A stretch of DNA of 64,000 bases from Flammeovirgaceae bacterium SG7u.111. Its GTDB lineage: Bacteria; Bacteroidota; Bacteroidia; Cytophagales; Flammeovirgaceae. The stretch is taken from contig CP139021.1 in NCBI GenBank assembly GCA_034044135.1, positions 6,215,635 through 6,279,634 of the forward strand, given 5' to 3'. Positions within the stretch are counted from its first letter, which is position 1. Every line of letters begins with the position of its first letter. The notes beneath the pieces were generated by a model that saw only the letters and a list, made by a program, of their open reading frames with translations, was not told the DNA's origin and did no database searches. Both the position numbers and the translations under genes were made by a program. Positions 37,510-45,605 of this stretch are shown here, piece by piece.

Positions 37510-39051
37510 ATGCAAATGAACCGTATCTACTTCCGCATTTTTTCACTCATTATGTTGCTGATGAGCACCCAAATGGTATTGGCCCAAACCACCACACGAA
37601 TTTCCGTCAACGACAACACCTATTCCTACAAATCGAAAGATGCTTTTTCGAGTTATGAAATCAAATACAAGGGCAAAGTTGCTATCACTGAAGATGACCA
37701 AAGCATCAAGAGCATAGAACCAGGCGGATTCTTAAAAATAAGCAAAACTACTTTCGGAAATAAACGGGCAGTCATCATCGAAAGCAATTCGAGGGGAACG
37801 CTTACCAAAGAATACTATGTAGGCCGAAGTTCTGAGCCTTTCGAACCAGAAGGGGCAAAATGGCTGGCAGATGTACTCCTCGACGTGATAAGAAAAACGG
37901 GAATAGGCGCAGAAGACCGCGTGAAGAGGTTCTACAAAAAAGGTGGCGCAACAGCTGTGCTCAACGAGATCAACCAGATAGAAAGTAGCAGCGTAAAAGC
38001 GAAGTATTTTGACTTTTTGTTAGAGCAACCAGGGCTGGTTGAAAAAGAGCTAGTGGCAATCGCTTCTGGAATTACCTCCATAAGCTCTTCAAGCAGCAAA
38101 GGAAGTCTCTACAGAAAGCATAGTTCACAGTTTATGAAAGGCAACGAAGTATCGGAAGCCTTTTTTAAAGGGATATCGACTATTAGTTCTTCTTCGGAAA
38201 AAGGAGCTACGCTCAGGCATATTTTAAAAGAGCACCAGCTCATTGACCAACAAAAAATCTATTTGTTAGAAACTTGCAACAAAATTAGCTCTAGCTCCGA
38301 AAAGGGATCGGTAATGCGTGAATTCAACGATATATTTTCCAACAAAGAGAATGTAGTAGACGCTTACTTCAAAACCTTAAACAGCATAAGCAGCACAAGC
38401 GAAAAAGGATCGGTTTTGAGAAACTTGCTCAAAGAATACGAACTAGCCCCCAAAGCTCAAGTGCGGCTACTGAAAAGTGTGGGCTCGATAAGTTCCAGCT
38501 CTGAGCAAGGCTCTGTTTTGAGAACCTGCGTACCCCAACTTACAAACAATGATGAAGTGGTCGCCGCTTATTTTGACGCAGTTAAAAGAATAGGGAGCAG
38601 CTCCGAACAGGGCAGCGTGCTAAGAAGTATTTTAGACAAACCCGAACTAATTTCTGCACCTAATGCTATCCTTTTACTTGAAGCCACATCAAGTATCAGT
38701 TCCGATTCGGAAAAGGGCAGCGTGATACGCAAAGCGCTCCCTCTGATAGAAAAATCCGATGCGGTTCAAAAAGCTTATTTTGACGCAGTCAAAAGGATAA
38801 GCAGCACTAGTGAAAAAGGAAGTAGCCTTAGGGCAGCAGCCAACAAGGGCAACCTTAGCAGGGCAGGAGTCATTTCCCTCTTAGATGCTACCAAGTCCAT
38901 CTCTTCCAGCTCGGAAAAAGGGACGGTGCTCAGAACCGTAAGCGACCTAATCTCTGCGGATGATGCCGAACTAATAGAAAAATACAGGGAATGCGCCCGA
39001 ACCATCTCTTCCGACTCAGAATACAGAAGGGTGATTGAAATGATTCATTAG
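37510..39051 (+). CDS. Secreted protein with eleven 34-35-residue SSSEKG repeats
   Basis: After a signal peptide (about 1-25, ending MVLAQ) comes a beta-rich region to about 110 (SYEIKYKGKVAITEDD). From about 157 to the end the protein is an array of 34-35-residue repeats. Each has the core 'ISSSSEKGSVLR' (starts near 191, 224, 259, 293, 327, 361, 396, 430, 464, 499, with a degenerate first copy at 157). Helices of the type AYFDAVKRI or LLEATSSI separate the cores in alternation, so this is probably an alpha-solenoid. Similar 'ISSDxEKxxVL' repeats occur, from memory, in proteins with BlaR1-type M56 peptidases. The function is unknown. An IS ends 18 bases before the start. Confidence 0.82.
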   Translation: MQMNRIYFRIFSLIMLLMSTQMVLAQTTTRISVNDNTYSYKSKDAFSSYEIKYKGKVAITEDDQSIKSIEPGGFLKISKTTFGNKRAVIIESNSRGTLTKEYYVGRSSEPFEPEGAKWLADVLLDVIRKTGIGAEDRVKRFYKKGGATAVLNEINQIESSSVKAKYFDFLLEQPGLVEKELVAIASGITSISSSSSKGSLYRKHSSQFMKGNEVSEAFFKGISTISSSSEKGATLRHILKEHQLIDQQKIYLLETCNKISSSSEKGSVMREFNDIFSNKENVVDAYFKTLNSISSTSEKGSVLRNLLKEYELAPKAQVRLLKSVGSISSSSEQGSVLRTCVPQLTNNDEVVAAYFDAVKRIGSSSEQGSVLRSILDKPELISAPNAILLLEATSSISSDSEKGSVIRKALPLIEKSDAVQKAYFDAVKRISSTSEKGSSLRAAANKGNLSRAGVISLLDATKSISSSSEKGTVLRTVSDLISADDAELIEKYRECARTISSDSEYRRVIEMIH

Positions 39052-39066
39052 GATAGATTTGAGCAA

Positions 39067-39109
39067 GGCTTTAGGGCAAGAGGAAATGAATTCCTCTTGC
39101 TCTAAAGCC
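39067..39109. terminator. Strong hairpin between the repeat-protein gene and the kinase gene
   Basis: GGCTTTAGGGCAAGAGGAA at 39067-39085 pairs with TTCCTCTTGCTCTAAAGCC at 39091-39109, with one G-T wobble, around a five-base loop. No T tract follows, so it may be an RNA-processing or stabilising hairpin instead of a terminator. Confidence 0.5.
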
Positions 39110-39130
39110 ACACTCCATACTGATTAAACT

Positions 39131-40201
39131 ATGCACAAGATATTTTGGCGAGGCTTTGCCCTCAGTAGTATTTCGGGATTGTTGCTCTACACTTATTTGG
39201 TGTATGGCAACTCGGGTTCGCTGCCTAGCTTGCCTGATGACCTCGGGAATTTTGCTGGGGTAATTCTCCTTGCCAATGCAGGTGGCTGGGCACTGTGGGG
39301 ACTTGGCTCCCTACTCAATAAAATTTTGCCTTGGCAACGGTTTCTTTTCGTACGCTTACTGGCAGGCATTACCCTCGGAACTCTCCTAGTAAACACGGTT
39401 GTGTTGAGCATTCCTTACCTCTACACACTGCTGGCAAGGGGCAGCTACGAAGCCGAAATGCTCGCCAATGGCAACACAGAGTTTGTAATAAAACTTTCTA
39501 TCCTGATTTTCTTTAGTGTCATTACCTATACTTTCATCAATTTCACTACCTATTCTTACCACGAATATGCCATTACGCAGGTGCAGCGGGCACAGTCTAC
39601 CCGAAAGCAATTGGAAATGCAGTTCGATATGCTCAAAAGCCAGCTAAGCCCCCATTACCTTTTCAATTGTCTCAACACCATTTCTTCGCTCATTTACCAA
39701 GATGCAGACTTGGCTGAAAACTTTATCCGAAACTTTGCCCAAACCTACCAATATATCCTCCAGACCAACAGCAAAAAACTGGTGAGCCTACAAGAAGAAA
39801 TTGACTTCGTAAAAGCATATATTTTCTTATTAAAAGTAAGGTTCGATGAAGGGTTAAAAGTAGATATCGACTTACCCCGAGATGTGCTCAAAAGTGAAAT
39901 CCCCCCACTTACCTTGCAGCTTTTGGTGGAAAATGCGGTGAAGCACAACATCATTTCGGAAGAGTCGCCCCTGCATGTTCAAATCAGCCTTGACGATGAC
40001 AAAAAGCTGGCAATCATCAACAACAAAACAGCCGAGCCTGAGCAAAACGAATCGTTTGAAATTGGGCTGAAAAACATCAAAAAACGGTACGAGTATTTTA
40101 CCAAAAACCCGATCATGATCACCAACGGCGAACTATACAAGGTAAACCTCCCGCTCATCAATTACACACCTAGCAAGGGAAGTATGTTGATGATGTTTTA
40201 G
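39131..40201 (+). CDS. LytS-type sensor histidine kinase
   Basis: The 356-residue protein has four membrane helices (about 8-26, 40-60, 72-98, 118-140), a coiled linker, and the His_kinase domain with the acceptor H175 in QLSPHYLFNCLN. The ATPase part has the N box LLVENAVKHN and a G-box remnant FEIGLKNIKKRYEYF. Proteins of this class phosphorylate LytTR response regulators. It starts 80 bases after the repeat-protein gene. A degenerate paralogue and a LytTR regulator follow on the same strand. Confidence 0.92.
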   Translation: MHKIFWRGFALSSISGLLLYTYLVYGNSGSLPSLPDDLGNFAGVILLANAGGWALWGLGSLLNKILPWQRFLFVRLLAGITLGTLLVNTVVLSIPYLYTLLARGSYEAEMLANGNTEFVIKLSILIFFSVITYTFINFTTYSYHEYAITQVQRAQSTRKQLEMQFDMLKSQLSPHYLFNCLNTISSLIYQDADLAENFIRNFAQTYQYILQTNSKKLVSLQEEIDFVKAYIFLLKVRFDEGLKVDIDLPRDVLKSEIPPLTLQLLVENAVKHNIISEESPLHVQISLDDDKKLAIINNKTAEPEQNESFEIGLKNIKKRYEYFTKNPIMITNGELYKVNLPLINYTPSKGSMLMMF

Positions 40202-40312
40202 AATAGAGATTGGAAGCTAGAGGATAGAAATTAGATAATGTAGAGATACGAAATAAAGTAGAAATAAGGAGATAAATTGTAAGAATGCCCTTCTTCCATA
40301 AAAGATATAAAA

Positions 40313-40380
40313 AGCCTCGTAGAGGCGACATGTTTGTAGTCTTGAAGCCAAAAAGATAGTAAGCTCCGTAGGAGCGACCT
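40313..40380 (+). repeat. Paired short palindromic repeat, copy 2
   Basis: AGCCTCGTAGAGGCGACA at 40313-40330 and AGCTCCGTAGGAGCGACCT at 40362-40380 repeat the pair at 7174-7241. The offset between the two units is again exactly 49 bases, while the DNA between them is only partly conserved. Confidence 0.75.
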
Positions 40381-40417
40381 ACTCTACTCGTTTAATCGAA
40401 CTCAAAAAACTAGAAAC

Positions 40418-40436
40418 CGCAGCGGCGGACCGTAAG
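40418..40436 (-). repeat. Dispersed GC-rich repeat element, copy 2
   Basis: AACCGCAGCGGCGGACCGT is the reverse complement, with two differences, of the element at 7080-7098. In both places it accompanies the AGCCTCGTAGAGG-type repeat pair, so the two form a composite block. Confidence 0.5.
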
Positions 40437-40466
40437 CAACCCGTAACTAGTAACCAAGAAAGAAAA

Positions 40467-41522
40467 ATGAACAAGAATTTTATACACAAATTCACTTACC
40501 GGACAGTCAGCCCCATTGCCTATGGAACGGTGGTGTACATCATGATTTTGCTGATTTTCGATAGGGCGGGAAACTTGGCAGAAAACTTTGAACTTTTTGA
40601 ATGGTTGCTTTGCCTCATCCTCACCTACGGGCAGTTTGAGGCAACTCGCTTGCTCATCATCTTTTTGGATAAAAAAGTCCCTTTCAATAAAAATATTAAA
40701 CTAAGACTATTCACCCAATTCGGGTTAAGTGCCGTCCTTTCCATCCTCATTGTCTCGGCAGTTATCTCGGCATATTTCATCTATTTGGTACAGTTCAGCT
40801 CGTTCCTCCCCGAGCTCTATACCTTCAATTCTTTGCTACTGACCATCAGCATTTTTCACAATTTGCTTTATACAAGCATCTGCTTTTTGGGCAAGCAAAA
40901 CGATGAAGAGCTGGCAAAAGAACATTCGTTGAGAAAAACCCTAGAATTTCAGCTCCAAGCTTTCAAAAACGAGATCAACCCAGAATTGCTCTATTCCAGT
41001 CTCGAAACCGTCATTTCCCTACTCCACCAAAACCCTAAAAAAGCGGATAACTTTATCAACCAACTTTCCACGGTCTATCGCTACACGCTCGACAACAAGC
41101 AGTACGAACTCGCCCAGCTCAAAACAGAATTAAATGCGGTTGACAATCTTTTGCAGCTGCTCAATATCCGCCACCACGGCAACTTGAGTTTTAGCTCGGA
41201 AATCCCCCAAACCGAGCTAATAAAGGAACTGATCCCTGGTACCTTACCCATGCTGGTAGAGCATTTGGTAAGGACTTCGATAGTTTCGAGCAACCAACCT
41301 CTGCACATCCGCTGCTACCTAGATGGGGAAAATACCCTAGCGGTTCAAAGCAGGCTCAATGAACGTATAAGACCGATTGATAAGCCCAAAAAAGAGTTGA
41401 AAAATTTACAAAAAGCGTATTCATTTTACACTTCCGAACCTGTAGTGAAAGTAAAAGCCTACGACGAGGTAATCATAAAAGTGCCTTTGCTCCAACTGGA
41501 ATTGGAAGAGGAGGTTTTGTAA
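40467..41522 (+). CDS. Degenerate LytS-family protein (probable pseudokinase)
   Basis: The 351-residue protein has the layout of its neighbour: four membrane helices, a linker, then a His_kinase-like domain. But the invariant motif xxPHFLFNxL reads EINPELLYSSLE, so the acceptor His is Glu173. In the ATPase region the N box LVENAVKHN reads LVEHLVRTS, and the G-box glycines are missing (PKKELKNLQKAYSFYT). The reading frame is intact and the remaining similarity to the neighbour is clear. It could be a regulatory partner that heterodimerises with the active kinase, or a paralogue drifting to a new role. The LytTR regulator starts 51 bases later. Confidence 0.85.
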   Translation: MNKNFIHKFTYRTVSPIAYGTVVYIMILLIFDRAGNLAENFELFEWLLCLILTYGQFEATRLLIIFLDKKVPFNKNIKLRLFTQFGLSAVLSILIVSAVISAYFIYLVQFSSFLPELYTFNSLLLTISIFHNLLYTSICFLGKQNDEELAKEHSLRKTLEFQLQAFKNEINPELLYSSLETVISLLHQNPKKADNFINQLSTVYRYTLDNKQYELAQLKTELNAVDNLLQLLNIRHHGNLSFSSEIPQTELIKELIPGTLPMLVEHLVRTSIVSSNQPLHIRCYLDGENTLAVQSRLNERIRPIDKPKKELKNLQKAYSFYTSEPVVKVKAYDEVIIKVPLLQLELEEEVL

Positions 41523-41573
41523 ATATTAGAGGTCAAATTAGCCGGAAATGGCATTATATATATATTTAAAAAA

Positions 41574-42356
41574 GTGAAAATTGTAATCATAGAAGACGAA
41601 AAGCCTGCGGCAGATAAGCTCCAGCGTTTATTAAAACTTTCGGTGGAAAACAGTGAGATTTTGGCGGTGTTACCTTCCATTCAAAAAGCGGTAAAGTGGT
41701 TTGGACAAGGTGAGGAATATGACCTTGTGTTTATGGATATCCAACTGGCAGATGGGCTATGCTTTGAGATTTTCAAAAAAGTGACCATCCAAAAACCCGT
41801 CATTTTCACCACTGCATACAACGAGTACGCCATAGAAGCTTTCAAGGTAAACAGCATCGATTATTTGCTGAAACCCATCACTGCCGAAAAGGTAGAAAGC
41901 AGCCTCAATAAATTGGAAACCTTGCGCCAGAACCTTCCTTCACCACAGCAGCCGAACCAACTGGAACAGATCAACCAAATGCTGGCCTCGCTCCAAAAAA
42001 ACTACAAGTCGAGATTTATGGTGAAACTTGGCGAACATATCCGTTCCGTAGCAGTGGAAAAAATAGCCTATTTCCTCGCCGAAGACCGCCATGTTTCGCT
42101 CTTTACACTCCAAGGACGCCGATTCCTGATCGATTATAAAATGGAAGAACTGGAAAACATGCTCGACCCTAAGCTTTTTTTCCGAGCCAACCGAAGTTTT
42201 ACCGTTGGGATAAATGCCATCCAAGATGTACTAGTGTATTCGAACAGCCGACTAAAAATAAGTACCGAACCTCAATCCGAAAAAGAAATAATTGTAAGTA
42301 GGGAAAAGGTCGCCGCCTTCAAAGATTGGTTCAACGATGGAGAACTAGAAAATTAG
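41574..42356 (+). CDS. LytTR-family response regulator
   Basis: The 260-residue protein starts at a GTG. It has a receiver domain (about 1-120; acidic pair in IIEDEKPA, acceptor D55 in VFMDIQLADG, and the conserved Lys in YLLKPI), a linker with several Gln, and a LytTR DNA-binding domain (about 150-255; FRANRSFTVGINAI). LytTR regulators bind direct repeats in promoters. The order kinase, pseudokinase, regulator suggests one signalling operon, with the upstream secreted repeat protein as a possible target or sensor. Confidence 0.93.
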   Translation: MKIVIIEDEKPAADKLQRLLKLSVENSEILAVLPSIQKAVKWFGQGEEYDLVFMDIQLADGLCFEIFKKVTIQKPVIFTTAYNEYAIEAFKVNSIDYLLKPITAEKVESSLNKLETLRQNLPSPQQPNQLEQINQMLASLQKNYKSRFMVKLGEHIRSVAVEKIAYFLAEDRHVSLFTLQGRRFLIDYKMEELENMLDPKLFFRANRSFTVGINAIQDVLVYSNSRLKISTEPQSEKEIIVSREKVAAFKDWFNDGELEN

Positions 42357-42416
42357 AAACCAGTTGTGGCCAGTAAAAGCGTAAAATTTTACATCTCATC
42401 ACCAAATAACTTGAGG

Positions 42417-42454
42417 TTAAAAAACAAAAGAACCGATGCAAATAAGAGCATCGG
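42417..42454 (-). terminator. Terminator of tpx
   Basis: CCGATGC at 42433-42439 pairs with GCATCGG at 42448-42454. On the minus strand TTCTTTTGTTTTTTAA follows. It lies 34 bases past the tpx stop. Confidence 0.65.
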
Positions 42455-42487
42455 CTCAACTTGTATGAAGTTAAAAGGAGCAAAATA

Positions 42488-42985
42488 TTAAAGTAAAGCT
42501 AACGCTTTTTCATAGTCAGGCTCTTGGCCTATTTCTGGAACTTGTTCTGTATATTTTATGAGCCCATCTTCACCTATTACAATTACTGCCCTAGAAAGCA
42601 AACCTTCAAAAGCGCCATCTACTATTTTTAATGCATAAGCATCCGAAAAACTACTGTTTTTATATTCCGATGCAGGAATTACATTGGTAAGTCCTTCTGT
42701 TTCACAGAAACGGCTGTGGGCAAAAGGCAAATCTTTTGAAATACAGATCACCACCGTATTTTCCAAAGAAGAGGCTTCTTGGTTAAATTTCCTTACCGAG
42801 GCAGCGCACACGCCCGTATCGATACTCGGAAAAATGTTCAATACTATTTTTTTGCCTGCATAATCGGACAAACTAGCATCCGATAAATCTGATCTGGTGA
42901 AAGTAAAATCTGGTGCTTTGCTGCCTACTGTGGGCAACTCGCCTGCTGTATGGGTTTCGTTTCCTCCAAGTGTGATCTTAGACAT
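42488..42985 (-). CDS. tpx: Thiol peroxidase Tpx
   Basis: Tpx is an atypical two-cysteine peroxiredoxin that reduces hydrogen and alkyl peroxides, using thioredoxin, in the cytoplasm or periplasm. The 165-residue protein matches the family length. The peroxidatic cysteine is C60 in PSIDTGVC and the resolving cysteine is C94 in HSRFCET. The N-terminal TLGGNETHTAGELP and VGSKAPDFTFT segments are diagnostic. It is a single gene, divergent from the next plus-strand gene. Confidence 0.96.
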   Translation of the reverse strand: MSKITLGGNETHTAGELPTVGSKAPDFTFTRSDLSDASLSDYAGKKIVLNIFPSIDTGVCAASVRKFNQEASSLENTVVICISKDLPFAHSRFCETEGLTNVIPASEYKNSSFSDAYALKIVDGAFEGLLSRAVIVIGEDGLIKYTEQVPEIGQEPDYEKALALL

Positions 42986-43144
42986 TGATTTTCGTTGGTT
43001 TAAAAAGTTTAAAATGCTAGAATTATTATCATAAAAATTTGTTGAATGACATTGTTTTCAAATTCAATAGCTTTTTTTGCCATAACTCCTAACTTGCCCC
43101 CCAATTCTTGCAGTACGTTGATAAACTTTGGCTCTTACAACAAA

Positions 43145-44068
43145 ATGCTACCCAAAAAAACGCTTTTTATCTTAGTATTTTTGCTTAGCACTACAAGCAC
43201 CTTCGCCCAGTTTGATAACTGGGGTGTGACAGGCGGATTGACATTTAACTACGGAAGCACCCTCCAAAGGCTTGGGTTATTTTTTGGCGGCTACTATTAC
43301 GAAGACCACGTTCAAGTAAACTTAAATGCCCGCTTCCATAGGAATTTCAAATCGTATGGACCAACTGACAGGCAAGGAAACGAGTGGCAAATCCATGCTG
43401 GCCTAGTATATTCCTATGGCAATATCGATTCTGTTAAAAATCAATTCCTCTCCGAGGTAAGCAGCCAAATGGCATACAAAAACTCTATTGGCTACGCTTA
43501 TAATGTATTCATCGACCAGATAAAAACCTCTCAAAACACAGGCACGATATCTTGGCAACTTGACAAATTCAACCTCATCATAGAAAATGACATTTTGGGC
43601 TCACCAGGCTCAGACCAGTTCCGCACAGGGGCTTTTCTGCTTTCTTACAACGATGGGCAAAACCAGCTTGCCATCAGCAATGTACTCTGGACGGGCAATC
43701 CACATTCTGAGCAAACTGTATTGTACGATTCTTGTTCGTTTGCCCGCTTTGGTTACAAGGACATCTCGAAAGCTCCTTACGGCGGATATTCCAATGGCAT
43801 CTTAAAAATCCAGTACCGCAGGGCTTTTGACATTATCCAACATGCCGGTTTTGATATAGGGATAGATGCAGAACAGATCAGGAATGTGATCCAAAATAAA
43901 ATTATGCACGACTTTATCTTCTGGCCAGCCAAGTGGAACCCTGTCAAAAACAAGCATTTGCCCATGGTGGACTCGGAAGGAAATGCGTATATCTACGAAG
44001 AGGGGCAAAAAATCCGGCCCGCTAAATTTTATTGGGACATGAACATGAATTCCGTACTGACCTACTAG
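43145..44068 (+). CDS. Secreted protein resembling polymorphic toxin type 23 domain proteins
   Basis: I chose the ATG at 43145 because it opens a signal peptide (VFLLSTTSTFAQ); an in-frame start at 43046 would bury it. The 307-residue product begins DNWGVTGGLTFNYG and is rich in Gly, Tyr and Asn in a strand-turn-strand pattern. The segments GYAYNVFIDQIKTSQNTGTI and LIIENDILGSPGSDQFRTGAF recall the Ntox23 family predicted from polymorphic toxins, though in many Bacteroidota such proteins stand alone as here. I recall this from memory and am not sure of it. No immunity gene is evident. The C-terminal third around QIRNVIQNKIMHDFIFWP is well ordered. Confidence 0.6.
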   Translation: MLPKKTLFILVFLLSTTSTFAQFDNWGVTGGLTFNYGSTLQRLGLFFGGYYYEDHVQVNLNARFHRNFKSYGPTDRQGNEWQIHAGLVYSYGNIDSVKNQFLSEVSSQMAYKNSIGYAYNVFIDQIKTSQNTGTISWQLDKFNLIIENDILGSPGSDQFRTGAFLLSYNDGQNQLAISNVLWTGNPHSEQTVLYDSCSFARFGYKDISKAPYGGYSNGILKIQYRRAFDIIQHAGFDIGIDAEQIRNVIQNKIMHDFIFWPAKWNPVKNKHLPMVDSEGNAYIYEEGQKIRPAKFYWDMNMNSVLTY

Positions 44069-44241
44069 AGTTGGGAGTTGCAGCTTTTTCAGAACTAGGT
44101 TTCTCAAACAGTGCGCTATCCGTAGTTTTTAGCTCTATGGATTTGTAAAAAAAAACAGTCAATCTGCCAATTGGCTCCATAAAAGGCAAAAACCCGTAAC
44201 AATCAGACCTTTTAAAATTGAATAAACTTTTTGCATGCCGC

Positions 44242-44271
44242 ATTGATGCTAAGCGAAACCTTGTATTTTTG
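44242..44271 (+). promoter_or_regulatory. Promoter candidate of the DUF4105 gene
   Basis: ATTG at 44242-44245 and the perfect -7 box TATTTTTG at 44264-44271 are 18 bases apart, one less than usual. Transcription would start near 44278, only 18 bases before the ATG at 44296. This supports that start over one at 44218. Confidence 0.45.
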
Positions 44272-44295
44272 GGCAAACTCAAATCTGTTTATCCC

Positions 44296-45462
44296 ATGCG
44301 CTTTTTAAAGACTTTTCTCTTCATTCTTTTAGCCCAACAATTTGCTTTTTCCCAAGCTAAAGTCCCCCAGCTTTCAGACCGTGCATTTGTATCGGCCATC
44401 ACCATTGATCCCGGATCAGAAGTGTATTCTATTTTTGGGCACAGCGCCTACCGAGTGGCTGACCCAAGGCTCGGCTTGGACAGGGTCTATAACTACGGCA
44501 CCTTTGACTTTGACGACACCTTTGTGTTCAAGTTTGCTCGTGGAAAACTAAACTACAAGCTTTCTATTGAGGATTTTAGCCGATTCGAATACAAATACCA
44601 TTACTTCAACCGCTCGTACAAAGAGCAGGTGCTCGACCTGAACCAAGCCCAAGTCCAAAAGGTTTTTGAATTTTTGGAAACCAACCACCTCCCCGAAAAC
44701 AGGTACTACCTCTACGATTTCTTTTACGACAACTGCGCCACCCGAATGATAGATGTGGTGGAACAATCCTTGGGCGACGAAGCTACTTTCGACCGTACTC
44801 CTCCTGCCAATGAAATTTCTTTTAGAGATATGATCGACAACTATGTGGAGGAAAAAGCGCCGTGGCTCGACCTCGGCATCGACATGGCACTGGGCCTTCC
44901 CGCCGACAAGATCATGACCAACCGAGATTACACCTTCTTGCCCGATTATGTGTACAAGGACTTGGAAAAAGCCACTTTGGAAGGAGGAAAACCTTTGGTA
45001 AGAAGCTCCAAGCAACTCTTCGAAGCACTTCCCGAAGAAAGCGGTTATTTGCCCCACCCCAACCTGATTTTTTGGTCTATTTTCTTACTTATAGCAGTTG
45101 CTACGGTGATTGGGTTTAGGAAAGAAAAGCGAAAGCGCTGGATCGATTTCACCCTATTTCTAGTAGCAGGAATAGCAGGGTTGGTCATTGTTTTCTTGTG
45201 GTTTTTTACCGACCATACCACCACCGTCAACAACCTCAATATACTTTGGACAAATCCTTTGCACCTAGTGGCAGCATTTTTTGCCCTCAAAAAACAACTC
45301 CCCAACTTTTGGAAAAAGTACTTCTTGGTGATAGGTGGGTTAAATTCACTAATCATCGTGCTTTGGGGAGTTCTTCCACAAGACTTACCATCGCCCATGA
45401 TCCCGATGATTTTGGCGCTGACCATGCGGGCTTTTTATATTTTTTATTCTCAGAAGGATTAG
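44296..45462 (+). CDS. DUF4105 (Lnb N-terminal periplasmic) domain membrane protein
   Basis: The ATG at 44296 begins a signal peptide (FLFILLAQQFAFSQ) and follows a promoter-like element. The 388-residue protein has an N-terminal domain of the DUF4105/Lnb type: GSEVYSIFGHSAYRV, DRVYNYGTFDF and the Cys-containing FFYDNCATRMID. This pattern recalls NlpC/papain-like hydrolases because the ordered H and C are present. The C-terminal part has four or five membrane helices (about 255-385). It is probably an inner-membrane protein with a periplasmic domain. The substrate is unknown. Confidence 0.8.
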   Translation: MRFLKTFLFILLAQQFAFSQAKVPQLSDRAFVSAITIDPGSEVYSIFGHSAYRVADPRLGLDRVYNYGTFDFDDTFVFKFARGKLNYKLSIEDFSRFEYKYHYFNRSYKEQVLDLNQAQVQKVFEFLETNHLPENRYYLYDFFYDNCATRMIDVVEQSLGDEATFDRTPPANEISFRDMIDNYVEEKAPWLDLGIDMALGLPADKIMTNRDYTFLPDYVYKDLEKATLEGGKPLVRSSKQLFEALPEESGYLPHPNLIFWSIFLLIAVATVIGFRKEKRKRWIDFTLFLVAGIAGLVIVFLWFFTDHTTTVNNLNILWTNPLHLVAAFFALKKQLPNFWKKYFLVIGGLNSLIIVLWGVLPQDLPSPMIPMILALTMRAFYIFYSQKD

Positions 45463-45528
45463 TGGTGAGTATTAAAGTAAACTCACATACTAACTTTGGA
45501 TAAATTAAGTGGGTGCTTGAAAGAGTAA

Positions 45529-45556
45529 CGGCACGAGCGAGACGCTCGCACCAGAG
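45529..45556 (+). repeat. REP-like palindromic element, copy 1
   Basis: A 28-base element begins CGGCACGAGCGAGACGCTCG and ends in CACCAGAG. It contains the palindrome CGAGCG/CGCTCG. A second copy in reverse orientation is at 56803-56830. Confidence 0.65.
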
Positions 45557-45605
45557 CCAATAAAACTTACTCGCAATACGAAACCTGAAACACGCTACTC
45601 AAAAT

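Noticed and set aside
43046-43144. N-terminal extension of the toxin-fold protein from an upstream start
   Set aside because: The 33 extra residues would place the signal peptide internally; the ATG at 43145 gives a normal secreted protein.
44548-45057. 169-codon minus-strand frame antisense to the DUF4105 gene
   Set aside because: It mirrors a well-supported plus-strand gene with signal peptide and membrane helices, and its codon pattern is that of a shadow frame.
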